Source: Christensenella sp. UBA1260 (GTDB lineage Bacteria > Bacillota > Clostridia > Christensenellales > CAG-917). From it: a DNA stretch of 5,695 nt. Shown piece after piece: positions 1 through 5,695 of this stretch. Within the stretch, counting starts at the first letter, position 1. Every line of letters begins with the position of its first letter. The stretch spans positions 1,351-7,045 of the forward strand of contig DBVQ01000015.1 of the NCBI GenBank assembly GCA_002308155.1, in the 5' to 3' direction. The notes below the pieces were generated by a model, which was not told the DNA's origin, did no database searches, and saw only the letters and a program-made list of their open reading frames with translations. Position numbers and translations under genes: made by a program.

Positions 1-225
1 TTTGGCACGGTCAAGGTCATTTTCTGCTCTATTAAGCATTGCTTGTAAGTTTTTAAGGTCTCTATTGATATTCTTATCTGTGGTACGAATATTTTCGCCG
101 AAGTTCTTGATTTCAGCCGACTTTTTGAAGTCGTCAAGTGACTGATGAACTTTTATATTGGACGGGTTGACTTCTTCTATTTTACTATATGCGTCATAAA
201 ACTTGTTTTTCTCGTTCGTCTTGAA
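1..225 (-). other. Linker-like tail after repeat unit B, cut by window edge (residues about 1680-1754)
   Basis: After unit B the protein returns to charged helical sequence. Residues about 1685-1714 (KNKFYDAYSKIEE through LDDFKKS) resemble about 784-809 in the first linker (EKKFAEFDTKLPK through DEDFNKS), with K.F....K early and [DE][DE]F.KS at the end. A run of helical residues follows to the edge (NINRDLKNLQAMLNRAENDL). This suggests that the linker as well as the core was duplicated, and that the protein continues well beyond the window. The similarity is weaker than between the core units. Confidence 0.4.
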
Positions 226-3200
226 AGAGAGCTTGCCCTCATCTTTCATTTTTGCGATTTGCTCTTTGATAAACGCAGGACCCCTTTCGGCAAGTTCTTG
301 AAGAGTTCGATATGATGGGTCTTTTTTGTTGACGTCCTGTCTGACAGTAATGTACTTGATTGCCGCTTGTTGCATTGCGTAAAAACCACGCTCAAGAGGA
401 AGATCTTGCAACACACCATCCTTTCCACTAACAGAATCGTTTGCGTTCATGGCTATGAATTTACAACCTTCGTTTATTACGCGCTTTGTAAATGACTCGA
501 CGTCCTCATGACTATTCATAAGATATTCGATTTCATCAAATTCTTTCGGAGGAATAGACTCGAGAGTGTTATAATCCATCGACGGAGCACCTGTAAGTGA
601 TGCGTCTTCGCAAGGTTCTTTTACCATTAGGAATCGATCGAGATGTCTTTGCGACACATCTTGCGTCGAATCGCGCTGGGCAGTCATTGAGTAGGCAAAA
701 ACCGTACCCAAAGAAAATGCCTGTTCGGTTGTCATGTTGTGTTCGCGAGCGGAAGGATCTTTTTCCATCTTAGCGAGTGTCTCGACGGTTCTATTAAGAC
801 CATAATTTGCAGTTGGAGCGATCGAATCGCCATTACGAACGGCGTCGAACATCGCTTCTGCGCCCGATTTCCCCTTCATTGTCTTATTGATGTCGATGGC
901 TGCAACGGTGTCTTGCGTCATCTTTTCTACGAACTTGCTTGGATCAGCAAAGAAATCGTCGACATTTACGTTCCTTTCCTTTATGGTGCGGTACATAACA
1001 TACAAACCGTTGAGAGCGGAGATGCCACCGAGATCTTTACGAAATTCTGGCGGTAAGTATTTGGTTCTTTCTACGTCCAAGTTGCCAGGATAATAACCAC
1101 CTTCGTTTACGCCAAACAGTTCTCCCGCCTCTTTGGAGAGATCTTTGATTCTGTCGTACTCGACCTGCATCTTGCCGGCGGATTCTATTGCTTTGATTCT
1201 TTCAACAGGGTCATCACTCTTGATATTATTTTGGAATTCAGTCAACGCGGCATTATACCTGTGCAGTGCATAGATCTTTTCGCCTTCTTCCGGTTGGAAA
1301 ACTGCTTTATCGTAGTCATACTTGTCGAATTTTTCAAATATTTCTTTGACCTTTTGTCGTGTCTCTGGATGAATGATAAAATTACGTCCCCTTAATTTGA
1401 TTGATTGCTCACGCGCTTCTTCGGTGAGTGTCATCGTTTTCGCACTAGGACTAATGCCTTTTTCGTACTCTAAGAGTTGCTTTACTGCACCTTTTAATTT
1501 CAATGCACCACCGTCACGAATTGTATCAAAGCCTTCTTCCGTCAACTTTTGATGCGCAATTTTAGAGCGAGTTTGGTTCATGCCGTAGTCGCTCTCTTCT
1601 CGAGCCTTACGAATATCGCTGAGTTCGTCGTCGTACTCTTTGCTCAAGCGAGACGTCATACTCTGCACGTTGTCGAGTATCTGCTTGAGTTCCGCCTTGC
1701 GCTCCTCGGTCATCGGCTTGCCACCCAATGAGGCCATGTTATCAACGGTGTTCTTGAGGGTGGCAATTTCAGCAGTGTAGCGTGGTTCTTTGGCTTCTTC
1801 GAGCGTCGTAGCCTCCATAGGAGTTTGCTTTGCATCCGCTGCGAGAGCGACGGATTTCAGCTTATCCTCTGGAATATTCTTTATGAACGTTTCCAAAGCA
1901 GCAGGGTTTGTACCCAAAACATAGTCGGAACGAATATGATTATACGGTTTTAATTTAGAGTCGGCTTTTTCTTTGTCAGATAGGAATTGTTCAGCTTGTT
2001 TCTGAACTTCTTCGAGAGTGATAGAGTCACGCTGGTTGTAAATGGCTTCGCCGAGAGCTTTGCTCTCCTCCGATTTGCCTTTTGCAGACAAAAGTTCAGT
2101 GTACTCATAGATTGCCGAACTAATAGCTTTTTTCTTCGATGCGTCGTCCAACGAGTTGAAAACATTCTGTTTGCTTTCTTCGGTGAGCGTTTTTATGCCT
2201 TCATCAAAAACGACGTTAAGACGGGCTTGCTCGCGTTTTCTATCTTCGAACTCTATGCGGTTTTCCAACCAGTTATCACCTTCGATAGGCTTGGCAATAC
2301 GCGTTTGGATCTCATTGACTTTGGCAAGAAGATCGTCGTTGGTGACTTGTTGACCTGGCTTAAACCACTTACCGCTGAATTCAACATGTTCCGCTTCTTT
2401 TTTTACTTCTTTTGCTGCCTGCACTTCAGGTTTTGTTTCTACAAAACCGAGTTCTTCAGAATTAAACTTGAGTGCAAATTTTTCAATATCCCTTTGATAT
2501 TCCGCCTTTTGTTCATCCGTCATTTCATTGGATTTAGGCAAGAAGTCAGGGAGGTTATCATATTTATAGTTTGGATCATTGAGTTGGTTGACACGCGCTT
2601 CCATATAACTTGTGGAAATACGCCCAGCTTTTACGTCCTCGCCAAGTTGTTTAATATACTCTTGTTTCTTTTGTTCGAGTTCGGCGACTTTTTCGCCTCT
2701 CGCAACGTTGAGAACTTGTATTTGATCTTCAAGCTCGACCTTTTTTGCTTCGTCGATTTCTTTGTCTCTGCTGGCAATGTGTGTGTTTGCAATGCGTTCG
2801 TTGATTTTTGCGAGCTCGTCTTGTATGTGAAAGATAGACTTGTTGAAATCCTCGTCAGGTTTGAGATTTGCACCTTTTGGAAGTTTCGTGTCAAACTCAG
2901 CAAATTTCTTCTCGTATGTATCGAGTGCCTGAGCATATTTCTCTGTCGTTTTATCGACTACAACGTTGATATCTTTGTACGCTTTGTTGGCTTCGATATA
3001 CGCCTTCAATTCGTCAATCTTTTTGGTGTCGCCCGCTTTGGTGGCTTCTTCAAGTTGTTTTTCAGCGTCAATGACCTTGTTCTTTTCCTCTTGAATAAGG
3101 CCGTTGATATATTCTTTTCCGTTGGTCAAAATGCCTTTGAGCGCTTGATAGGATGGATCGTCCTTTTCGGCGTGCTTTGCCATCAAAATCTTGCTTGCTG

Positions 3201-5262
3201 CTTGTTGGGCGATTTCAAGGAGTTTGTTGTGTCCAAACGCCGGTTTCTCGTAGAGCTTTTTTGCGACATCCTCATACAGCTGCGTTTTGCTTAGATACAA
3301 GAACGTTTTTAGGTTCTTGTCCAAGTTTTCTTTCATCTCACTGACCGATTTGCCGTTGTTTTGTAGATATTCCGCCTCGTTGAACGCTTCGGGTTGATCG
3401 TATTTGAGAGTTCTGACGTTGTAGATTGGCACACCAAGAAGACCCGCATTCTCACGCGGCTCGGTCACATAGAGGAAACGGTCGAGGTGCCCACTTGTGT
3501 ATGCGATACTACGGCGGTCGTTATCATATGCGTCACAGTTGTTCATAACCCTTTTTGTTTGATAATCCATAAGCGCATGATTGTGTGCGCGAACATTAGG
3601 ATCATTGTTCAAATAGACCAATGCCTCAAAAGGACGCTGACCGGCAAGTCCGAAAATATGAAGACTCTTTGTAATCGTGCTTGCTTCAAACAACGCTTCG
3701 GCACCTGTCTTGCCCTTGAGCACATTGTTCAAGCCCTGATTGGTTTTTTCATAGTAGAAGTCCTTTTCGTGCTGTGTGGGATGTTCCAAAAACTCGTCGA
3801 TGGTCAACCCGTTTGCTTGGGCAAAGTTTGCCATTATGTATATTGCGTTGAATGCTGGGACGGCTTCATCCATACGATACTTTGGTGGGAACGTGTCGTT
3901 ACGCACGACGTCGATGTTACCATTTCTTGCAAAGTTGTCGCTTTTTGGATCCACAGGGAAGTGTTGTCGAACGTATTCGACGATCTCATCAACATGTTCT
4001 TTCTCTTCAAGCATTGCCTTGGAAGTCTCTGCAATCTTGGTTGCATCGCCCGAAGCGATGGCTTCTTTGTACGCTTCGATGTTTTTTGAGAGTTGTCCGA
4101 GGCCATACTTTTTTACGCCTTCTTCCGGAATGATGCCTTTGCCCAAGAAACCGTACTTTTCCATTAAGGAATAGACGTGCTTGATTGACTCCTTTGTCTC
4201 AGGAGGAACTATATATTCTTGGTTTTCCCATTTGTTGTATGCTTCTTCTTTTCCCTCTGGCACAACGATGTCAACGGATGTAAGGTTGCTGCTTGGGCGT
4301 TCTTCTATGGCATTAGGATCAAGTCCTTCTTCAGGCAGTTTGAGTTTGTAAGCATTTTCGCCGTCATGCAATATGGCAGAATCATATCCGCCTTGCATTG
4401 CCGACAATTCCATATAATGGGAACTTGGATCATCTTCTTTGCTTGGTACACGCAAAAAGTCGTTTGCGGCATCGATATCCGCCTTCATAGCTTCTTTTTG
4501 CTCTGTGGAGAGACCCTGCATAGCATCTATATTTGCTTTTGCTTTTTCGCTCTCGGCGGTGTACACTTTTGCGCCCATATCTTCAGGTTTTCTCTCCCAA
4601 GGGAGTACGTAGTTTTTCATCGCCGTGTCGAGTTCTTGTAGTTGCTCAGGTGTGACCATAGTAGCAAACTTCTCGGCGACGTTCTCATAATTATTCTGCA
4701 AAAAATTCTTGTTGACGTGGGTTGCAGGATCAAAAATAGGGCCGTTCATTTGCTCTTCGGTAAAGAACGGAGCAGCAATCTCTTTTGCATGCTCAATGGA
4801 ACAACCTGGCGCAAACAATTGACGGCAGGCGTCTGACATGCTCTCGATTTCTTGTTTTATCTTTTCCTTTTTAGGACCATCGGCAAGATTGCCGTTTGTG
4901 AGCAAATTCTCTTTTTTGTCAATTTCGTCACGTAGAACTTTCTCCGCCTGTCTTGTGACGCCAATCGTAATGGTTCCCGCTTTGGGTGCACCCTCTGTTA
5001 ATGCACGTTTTTGTTCAGGTGTCGCCAATTCAATAAACTTGGCAACAAAATAGCTAAGTCGCGCATTGTTGCCGATTTTTACCGACTTTACTCTCTGCAT
5101 ATATTGCATTTCGGTCTCATTTTTGTCCCTGTTTCTTGGCGCTTTGTTCGTTTCTGAGAAAAAACGCTTCATCATCATCGCAAAATTGTCTTTGCTGAGT
5201 GTCTCGCCTTCGCGGACGAATAAAACAGGTTGTAGATTTTTTAAATCTTTGTCTTCAGGCAT
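1..5262 (-). CDS. Giant hypothetical protein with internal duplication, 3' end outside window
   Basis: I do not recognise this family and give no function. The frame is open for 1754 codons from ATG at 5262 to base 1, with no internal stop. The start is well fixed: an in-frame TAG lies at 5290-5292, no other ATG falls between it and 5262, and AGGAG sits 10 bases upstream. The protein starts MPEDKDLKNL and shows no signal peptide or membrane helix, so it is probably cytoplasmic. It is rich in Lys, Glu, Asp, Gln and Ala, with only five Cys (146, 154, 576, 1551, 1600) and four Trp (222, 345, 966, 998). Order of parts: repeat unit A (about 14-708), charged helical linker (about 715-935), repeat unit B (about 965-1654), linker-like tail (about 1680-1754 and beyond). 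I see no nucleotide-binding P-loop or familiar catalytic motif. It has its own promoter and no visible operon partner. A structural or scaffold-like role is possible from shape alone but is inference. Confidence 0.95.
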   Translation of the reverse strand, partial: MPEDKDLKNLQPVLFVREGETLSKDNFAMMMKRFFSETNKAPRNRDKNETEMQYMQRVKSVKIGNNARLSYFVAKFIELATPEQKRALTEGAPKAGTITIGVTRQAEKVLRDEIDKKENLLTNGNLADGPKKEKIKQEIESMSDACRQLFAPGCSIEHAKEIAAPFFTEEQMNGPIFDPATHVNKNFLQNNYENVAEKFATMVTPEQLQELDTAMKNYVLPWERKPEDMGAKVYTAESEKAKANIDAMQGLSTEQKEAMKADIDAANDFLRVPSKEDDPSSHYMELSAMQGGYDSAILHDGENAYKLKLPEEGLDPNAIEERPSSNLTSVDIVVPEGKEEAYNKWENQEYIVPPETKESIKHVYSLMEKYGFLGKGIIPEEGVKKYGLGQLSKNIEAYKEAIASGDATKIAETSKAMLEEKEHVDEIVEYVRQHFPVDPKSDNFARNGNIDVVRNDTFPPKYRMDEAVPAFNAIYIMANFAQANGLTIDEFLEHPTQHEKDFYYEKTNQGLNNVLKGKTGAEALFEASTITKSLHIFGLAGQRPFEALVYLNNDPNVRAHNHALMDYQTKRVMNNCDAYDNDRRSIAYTSGHLDRFLYVTEPRENAGLLGVPIYNVRTLKYDQPEAFNEAEYLQNNGKSVSEMKENLDKNLKTFLYLSKTQLYEDVAKKLYEKPAFGHNKLLEIAQQAASKILMAKHAEKDDPSYQALKGILTNGKEYINGLIQEEKNKVIDAEKQLEEATKAGDTKKIDELKAYIEANKAYKDINVVVDKTTEKYAQALDTYEKKFAEFDTKLPKGANLKPDEDFNKSIFHIQDELAKINERIANTHIASRDKEIDEAKKVELEDQIQVLNVARGEKVAELEQKKQEYIKQLGEDVKAGRISTSYMEARVNQLNDPNYKYDNLPDFLPKSNEMTDEQKAEYQRDIEKFALKFNSEELGFVETKPEVQAAKEVKKEAEHVEFSGKWFKPGQQVTNDDLLAKVNEIQTRIAKPIEGDNWLENRIEFEDRKREQARLNVVFDEGIKTLTEESKQNVFNSLDDASKKKAISSAIYEYTELLSAKGKSEESKALGEAIYNQRDSITLEEVQKQAEQFLSDKEKADSKLKPYNHIRSDYVLGTNPAALETFIKNIPEDKLKSVALAADAKQTPMEATTLEEAKEPRYTAEIATLKNTVDNMASLGGKPMTEERKAELKQILDNVQSMTSRLSKEYDDELSDIRKAREESDYGMNQTRSKIAHQKLTEEGFDTIRDGGALKLKGAVKQLLEYEKGISPSAKTMTLTEEAREQSIKLRGRNFIIHPETRQKVKEIFEKFDKYDYDKAVFQPEEGEKIYALHRYNAALTEFQNNIKSDDPVERIKAIESAGKMQVEYDRIKDLSKEAGELFGVNEGGYYPGNLDVERTKYLPPEFRKDLGGISALNGLYVMYRTIKERNVNVDDFFADPSKFVEKMTQDTVAAIDINKTMKGKSGAEAMFDAVRNGDSIAPTANYGLNRTVETLAKMEKDPSAREHNMTTEQAFSLGTVFAYSMTAQRDSTQDVSQRHLDRFLMVKEPCEDASLTGAPSMDYNTLESIPPKEFDEIEYLMNSHEDVESFTKRVINEGCKFIAMNANDSVSGKDGVLQDLPLERGFYAMQQAAIKYITVRQDVNKKDPSYRTLQELAERGPAFIKEQIAKMKDEGKLSFKTNEKNKFYDAYSKIEEVNPSNIKVHQSLDDFKKSAEIKNFGENIRTTDKNINRDLKNLQAMLNRAENDLDRAK
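301..2370 (-). repeat. Protein repeat unit B (residues about 965-1654)
   Basis: Second copy of the unit, collinear with unit A. The offset moves from 951 (residue 19) to 927 (166), 945 (353), 947 (516), 948 (592) and 946 (702), so the copies differ by several small insertions and deletions. Short blocks stay strongly similar: 9 of 12 residues are identical in the KGK[ST]GAEA block, and 14 of 21 from HLDRFL onward (592-612 against 1540-1560). Elsewhere identity is low and mainly helix pattern and hydrophobic positions match. The DNA of matching blocks differs at many third codon positions, so the duplication is old and the copies have evolved apart under protein-level constraint. B has its own changes, such as a longer GVNEGGYYPGN stretch near 1384-1394 and Cys at 1551 and 1600. 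Confidence 0.85.
2458..3120 (-). other. Charged helical, coiled-coil-like linker between repeat units (residues about 715-935)
   Basis: Between units A and B lies a stretch dominated by Glu, Lys, Asp, Gln and Ala with few prolines. Residues about 722-790 and 815-875 read as long amphipathic helices. One run has hydrophobic or aromatic residues spaced 3-4 apart (V859, L862, Y869, L873), as expected for a coiled coil. A break rich in Pro and Gly occurs near 795-803 (LPKGANLKP). Near 900-915 the sequence becomes more loop-like (YKYDNLPDFLPKSN) before unit B. A helical spacer or oligomerisation segment is the likely reading. I have not run a coiled-coil predictor, so the exact limits are approximate. 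Confidence 0.55.
3139..5223 (-). repeat. Protein repeat unit A (residues about 14-708)
   Basis: First copy of a unit of about 690 residues that recurs as unit B. Landmarks, with partners in B: FVREGETLS at 15-23 (WFKPGQQVT, 966-974); ARL plus TPEQK at 67-85 (ARL plus TEESK, 1013-1031); a gap-free block 166-215 starting FFTEEQ (1093-1142, FLSDKE); EQKEAMKADID at 254-264 (ERKAELKQILD, 1187-1197); PPETK at 353-357 (HPETR, 1298-1302); PEEG..K.Y at 379-386 (1324-1331); GNIDV at 448-452 with PPKYR at 459-463 (GNLDV 1393-1397, PPEFR 1404-1408); KGKTGAEALFEA at 516-527 (KGKSGAEAMFDA, 1463-1474); HLDRFL at 592-597 (1540-1545); DPSY at 702-705 (1648-1651). The conserved order over the whole length indicates true duplication, not chance similarity. 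The C-terminal third (about 450-630) is the best conserved. Confidence 0.85.
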
Positions 5263-5272
5263 AATTACATTA

Positions 5273-5277
5273 CTCCT
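5273..5277 (-). promoter_or_regulatory. Ribosome binding site AGGAG for the giant gene
   Basis: The minus strand reads AATAGGAGTAATGTAATT directly before the ATG at 5262. AGGAG complements the anti-Shine-Dalgarno sequence and ends 10 bases before the start, slightly long but workable. An out-of-frame ATG (5270-5268) lies only 2 bases after AGGAG and is followed at once by TAA, so it cannot encode anything. This supports 5262 as the real start. Confidence 0.8.
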
Positions 5278-5356
5278 ATTAGTATTGTTCTATATTTCAC
5301 TATAACATATCAAATATGACTAAATTGTTACAAAATACGCCTTTTGGTATCTTTTT

Positions 5357-5389
5357 ATTAATATAATTGATAGCAATAATTATATTAAT
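5357..5389. promoter_or_regulatory. Perfect 12-bp inverted repeat overlapping the promoter, possible operator
   Basis: ATTAATATAATT (5357-5368) and AATTATATTAAT (5378-5389) are exact reverse complements separated by nine bases (GATAGCAAT). The right arm contains the whole predicted -10 box, and the centre (5373) falls on the predicted transcription start. A dimeric repressor bound there would block RNA polymerase. The arms are entirely A and T within an AT-rich region, so a chance palindrome is more likely than in mixed sequence. As RNA the stem would be weak. Confidence 0.45.
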
Positions 5390-5407
5390 TTTTCAATTAA
5401 AAATCAA
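5379..5407 (-). promoter_or_regulatory. Candidate sigma-A/sigma-70-type promoter of the giant gene
   Basis: On the minus strand TTGATT (5407-5402) is followed by exactly 17 bases and then a perfect TATAAT (5384-5379). The -35 box matches TTGACA at 4 of 6 positions. The start of transcription would be near 5372, giving a 5' leader of about 110 bases. The surroundings are very AT-rich, which raises the chance of accidental -10 boxes, but the spacing and position just after a terminator support it. A weaker alternative -10 (TATAGT, 5304-5299) lies closer to the gene but has no good -35 box. Confidence 0.55.
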
Positions 5408-5467
5408 ATATCACTAAGTTATACATAGATAAATATTGTAATATAAAATAATTGACTTTTTAGACGC

Positions 5468-5503
5468 AAAATAAAAAACCACAAGATTTCTCTTATGGCT
5501 TTT
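5468..5503 (-). terminator. Intrinsic terminator with GAAA tetraloop, upstream of the giant gene promoter
   Basis: As minus-strand RNA, AAAAGCCAUAAGA (5503-5491) pairs over 13 positions with UCUUGUGGUUUUU's first 13 bases (5486-5474), closing a GAAA loop (5490-5487). The two positions that look mismatched on the plus strand become G-U wobbles on the minus strand, so the minus direction is the intended one. A run of six U (5478-5473), then A and four more U, follows. It would end a transcript arriving from the right, about 60 bases before the -35 box of the giant gene. If instead the giant gene is also read from further upstream, it could act as an attenuator. Confidence 0.75.
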
Positions 5504-5574
5504 GTCTGACCCTTCCGTTTTAGCTAACATTCCCGGTTTGTGATTTCCCGAAATGAAAGAGCGGTCAGTTCTTT
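5468..5574 (-). ncRNA. Candidate small structured RNA or leader RNA, about 105 nt
   Basis: The stretch lies between a candidate promoter (5609-5582) and the GAAA-loop terminator (5503-5468). It has no plausible coding frame and is clearly less AT-rich than the DNA on its left. CUGACC (5568-5563) can pair exactly with GGUCAG (5511-5506), enclosing 51 bases. Inside are a small AUUU/AAAU hairpin around CGGG and a possible CCG/CGG stem around GGAAUGUUAGCUAAAA. The motif CGGGAA occurs twice inside. An alternative AAAGA/UCUUU hairpin (5574-5570 with 5560-5556) would place CUGACC in its loop and make the long helix a pseudoknot. I compared it by eye with tRNA, 4.5S RNA, tracrRNA and common riboswitch and ribozyme cores and found no match. 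Confidence 0.35.
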
Positions 5575-5581
5575 ATCCCGT

Positions 5582-5609
5582 ATAATAGGAGTAGTTTGAT
5601 TTTTTGCAA
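5582..5609 (-). promoter_or_regulatory. Candidate promoter of the small RNA
   Basis: On the minus strand TTGCAA (5609-5604) is followed by 16 bases and TATTAT (5587-5582). The -10 matches the consensus at 5 of 6 positions and the -35 at 4 of 6. Transcription would start near 5575, just before the CUGACC helix of the candidate RNA. The plus strand also reads TATAAT at 5581-5586 but has no -35 box at the right distance, so I favour the minus direction. This call is modest and leans on the terminator downstream. Confidence 0.35.
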
Positions 5610-5639
5610 CGTGATATGCGGCATCTTTACTTCTTTTCC

Positions 5640-5666
5640 AAAAGAGCCACCCGCAGGCGACTCTTT
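5640..5666 (-). terminator. Hairpin terminator, probably of the gene to the right of the window
   Basis: As minus-strand RNA, AAAGAGUCGCC (5666-5656) pairs along 11 positions with GGUGGCUCUUU (5651-5641) around a UGCG loop, using two wobble pairs, and ends in four U. Read on the plus strand those two pairs become C-A mismatches, so the minus direction fits better. The U-run is short, which lowers confidence. Eight bases upstream on the same strand is a TAA (5676-5674) in a frame reading LDPLKK, which may be the tail of the neighbouring gene, but six codons are too few to call. Confidence 0.5.
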
Positions 5667-5695
5667 CTGATGGTTATTTTTTCAGCGGATCCAGA

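Noticed and set aside
2340..2370. Possible frame break between units A and B (two genes fused or split)
   Set aside because: The minus frame is continuous through the junction, and there is no stop or ribosome binding site before a new Met. It is one protein.
1987..3294. Plus-strand open frame of 435 codons, Phe- and Leu-rich
   Set aside because: It lies wholly opposite the giant gene. Its Phe/Leu richness is what the complement of Lys and Glu codons (AAA, GAA, AAG, GAG) gives. Its composition is not that of a regular membrane protein, and the minus frame shows conserved duplication.
3394..4089. Plus-strand open frame of 231 codons
   Set aside because: It is the antisense of the best-conserved part of repeat unit A. 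It has unusual Cys/Val/Phe-rich composition and no supported start signal.
4219..5305. Chain of plus-strand open frames (140, 64, 71 and 79 codons)
   Set aside because: These are short frames opposite the first 350 codons of the giant gene, with no ribosome binding sites and no recognisable products. The last one also crosses the promoter leader.
5506..5568. tRNA, SRP RNA or known riboswitch
   Set aside because: The closing helix resembles an acceptor stem, but there is no T-loop consensus (GTTC.A..C) or anticodon arm. No core motif of 4.5S RNA, c-di-GMP, SAM, preQ1, ZTP, fluoride or hammerhead RNAs was found by eye.
5674..5694. End of an upstream minus-strand gene (frame LDPLKK then TAA)
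   Set aside because: Only six codons are visible. It is plausible because a terminator follows, but there is too little sequence to call a gene.
5596..5695. Possible plus-strand start (TTG 5596 or ATG 5616) after AGGAG at 5587-5591
   Set aside because: The TTG frame ends after 24 codons and reads through the terminator hairpin. The ATG frame also reads through the hairpin. The AGGAG spacing is wrong for both (4 and 24 bases).

Overview
The window is almost entirely one very long minus-strand reading frame. It runs without a stop from an ATG at 5262 to the left edge, giving 1754 codons with the 3' end still missing. A 433-base regulatory stretch lies upstream of it (5263-5695). I do not recognise the protein family and assign no function.

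The protein looks cytoplasmic, highly charged and mostly helical. It has very few cysteines (5) and tryptophans (4), and I see no signal peptide or membrane segment. Its clearest property is architectural. When I aligned the translation against itself by eye, residues about 14-708 and 965-1654 formed two diverged copies of one unit of about 690 residues. The copies match in order along the whole length at an offset of about 927-952 residues. They are separated by a charged, coiled-coil-like linker, and a second linker-like tail begins before the window edge, so further copies may follow outside the window.

The upstream stretch, read on the minus strand from the right edge, appears to hold: a hairpin terminator (5666-5640) that probably ends a neighbouring gene; a candidate promoter (5609-5582); a candidate small structured RNA of about 100 nt ending at a strong intrinsic terminator with a GAAA tetraloop (5503-5468); a second, better promoter (TTGATT, 17 bases, TATAAT; 5407-5379); a perfect 12-bp inverted repeat centred on the predicted transcription start, in a typical operator position; and an AGGAG ribosome binding site just before the giant gene.

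The AGGAG site, sigma-A/sigma-70-like promoter and GC-poor U-tailed terminators fit a low-to-moderate GC bacterium, most likely Bacillota/Clostridia-like. This rests on signals rather than a recognised marker gene, so the assignment is weak. Nothing in the window points to a phage, transposon, CRISPR array, rRNA or tRNA.
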